Part shown: positions 15,698-16,510 of the stretch, in pieces | How positions within the stretch are numbered: the first letter of the stretch is position 1 | Layout of the letters: every line of letters starts with the position of its first letter | Origin: JAGXTF01 sp040376005 | GTDB lineage: Bacteria > Bacteroidota > Bacteroidia > NS11-12g > UBA955 | Length of the DNA stretch: 16,510 bases | Direction of reading: 5' to 3' | Assembly (NCBI GenBank): GCA_040376005.1 | Contig: JBEIRK010000056.1 | Span: 1-16,510, forward strand | The notes under the pieces: generated by a model | The model's input: only the letters and a program-made list of their open reading frames with translations | Databases searched by the model: none | What the model was told of the DNA's origin: nothing | Made by a program: the position numbers and the translations under genes

Positions 15698-16510
15698 CCA
15701 GTAATTCGGGTGCTCACCGCTTTTACCATTTTCTCTTTCCACGCGGGGAAGGTGCCAGCGAGTATTTGGGTTCGCGCTTCGCGCACCAACCACAAATAAA
15801 ACCTTAAGTTATGCAAACTCGCCACCACCGCGCCCAGCATTTCGCCCGTAACAAATAGGTGGCGCACATAGGCTTTGGAATATTCAGGGCTTAAGCGGTC
15901 TAAGGGCGAAAAATCCATAGCCCAGGCTTTATTGCGAATGTTAATAATGCCATTTTCTGTAAACAGCATGCCATTTCTGCCGTTGCGGGTAGGCATAACA
16001 CAGTCAAACATGTCTATGCCGCGGTCGATGCTCTCCAAGATATTGGCCGGAGTACCCACACCCATGAGGTAACGGGGTTTATCTTCAGGCAATATGGCAT
16101 TCACTTCCTCGGTCATACTGTACATCTCCTCGGCAGGTTCGCCCACACTGAGTCCGCCTATGGCGTTCGCTGGCGCATTTTTGGAGGCGATATATTCCGC
16201 GCTTTGGCGGCGCAAATCAGGATAGGTGCTACCTTGAACGATAGGAACTAAGGTTTGTTCGTAACCATATAAAGGCTCGGTTTCTGAAAAACGCGCCACA
16301 CAGCGGTCCAGCCAGCGGTGGGTCATGTGCATGCTTTTTTTGGCATACTGATAATCGCAGGGATACGGTGTGCACTCGTCGAAGGCCATGATGAAGTCGG
16401 CACCGATAATGCGCTGCGTGTCCATCACATTTTCTGGAGTAAACAGATGTTTCGAGCCATCTACATGGCTTTGAAAGGTTACCCCTTCCTCCTTCATTTT
16501 GCGGGCGTCG
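15694..16510 (-). CDS. tgt: tRNA-guanine transglycosylase (queuosine synthesis), N-terminus cut off by window edge
   Basis: The C-terminal 271 residues of a TIM-barrel enzyme that swaps guanine-34 in the anticodons of Asp, Asn, His and Tyr tRNAs for preQ1. The frame is open to base 16510, so about the first 100 residues lie outside the window. An apparent ATG at 16497 is internal and is preceded by in-frame DARK. Visible motifs are FDECTPYP, GGLSVGEP, YLMGVG and the nucleophile region GIDMFDCVMPTR. The zinc-site cysteines are missing: where E. coli has a C-x-C-x2-C cluster, this protein reads DRLSPEYSKAY. The zinc His seems to be kept (SLHNLRFY). I recall Bacteroidota relatives sharing this loss. 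Its stop overlaps the permease start by 4 bp. Confidence 0.95.
   Translation of the reverse strand, partial: DARKMKEEGVTFQSHVDGSKHLFTPENVMDTQRIIGADFIMAFDECTPYPCDYQYAKKSMHMTHRWLDRCVARFSETEPLYGYEQTLVPIVQGSTYPDLRRQSAEYIASKNAPANAIGGLSVGEPAEEMYSMTEEVNAILPEDKPRYLMGVGTPANILESIDRGIDMFDCVMPTRNGRNGMLFTENGIINIRNKAWAMDFSPLDRLSPEYSKAYVRHLFVTGEMLGAVVASLHNLRFYLWLVREARTQILAGTFPAWKEKMVKAVSTRITG

Noticed and set aside
1..16510. A new defence, mobile or biosynthetic multi-gene system
   Set aside because: Genes are housekeeping or envelope types without phage, toxin-antitoxin, CRISPR or secondary-metabolite signatures. Only the small repeat element and unknown lipoproteins remain unexplained.

Overview
The window looks like an ordinary chromosomal segment of a Bacteroidota bacterium. 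I cannot place it below phylum level with confidence. The evidence is a DUF4249-like lipoprotein, several small lipoproteins with short signal peptides, a subtilisin-like protease with a tail resembling a type IX secretion sorting domain, a PanB of the Bacteroidota type, and starts without clear Shine-Dalgarno sequences. I chose starts from family alignment, signal-peptide position and operon overlaps. No tRNA, rRNA, CRISPR array, phage gene or transposase is visible, and I see no convincing new multi-gene system.

Layout from left to right. 1-179: short region before a plus-strand exported beta-barrel-like protein (180-815). 875-1531: a small transaldolase (TalC/FSA family) closed by a strong terminator. 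1581-1764: a 184-bp inverted-repeat element that resembles a MITE. 1793-3930 (minus): an exported beta-sandwich plus coiled-coil protein followed 11 bp later by panB. 3968-4969 (plus): DUF4249-like lipoprotein. 5098-6999 (plus): dnaK, preceded by a sequence with the spacing of a sigma-54 promoter and ended by a bidirectional terminator. 7076-8507: two unrelated, divergently transcribed lipoprotein genes with an inverted repeat between them. 8562-10461 (minus): the Nif3-like protein and zinc-ribbon protein pair. 10508-11671 (plus): an RlmI-type 23S rRNA methyltransferase, divergent from the Nif3 gene.

11678-16510 is a minus-strand cluster: tgt (its N-terminal part lies outside the window), an LptF/LptG permease, a lipoprotein, a secreted S8 protease and a small exported protein. 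Three of its four junctions are 4-bp ATGA overlaps, so translation is probably coupled. Housekeeping roles (pentose phosphate metabolism, pantothenate synthesis, chaperone, rRNA and tRNA modification) are mixed with cell-envelope genes. The items most worth a second look are the inverted-repeat element, the sigma-54-like site before dnaK, the loss of the zinc cysteines in Tgt, and active-site residues indicating transaldolase rather than fructose-6-phosphate aldolase.
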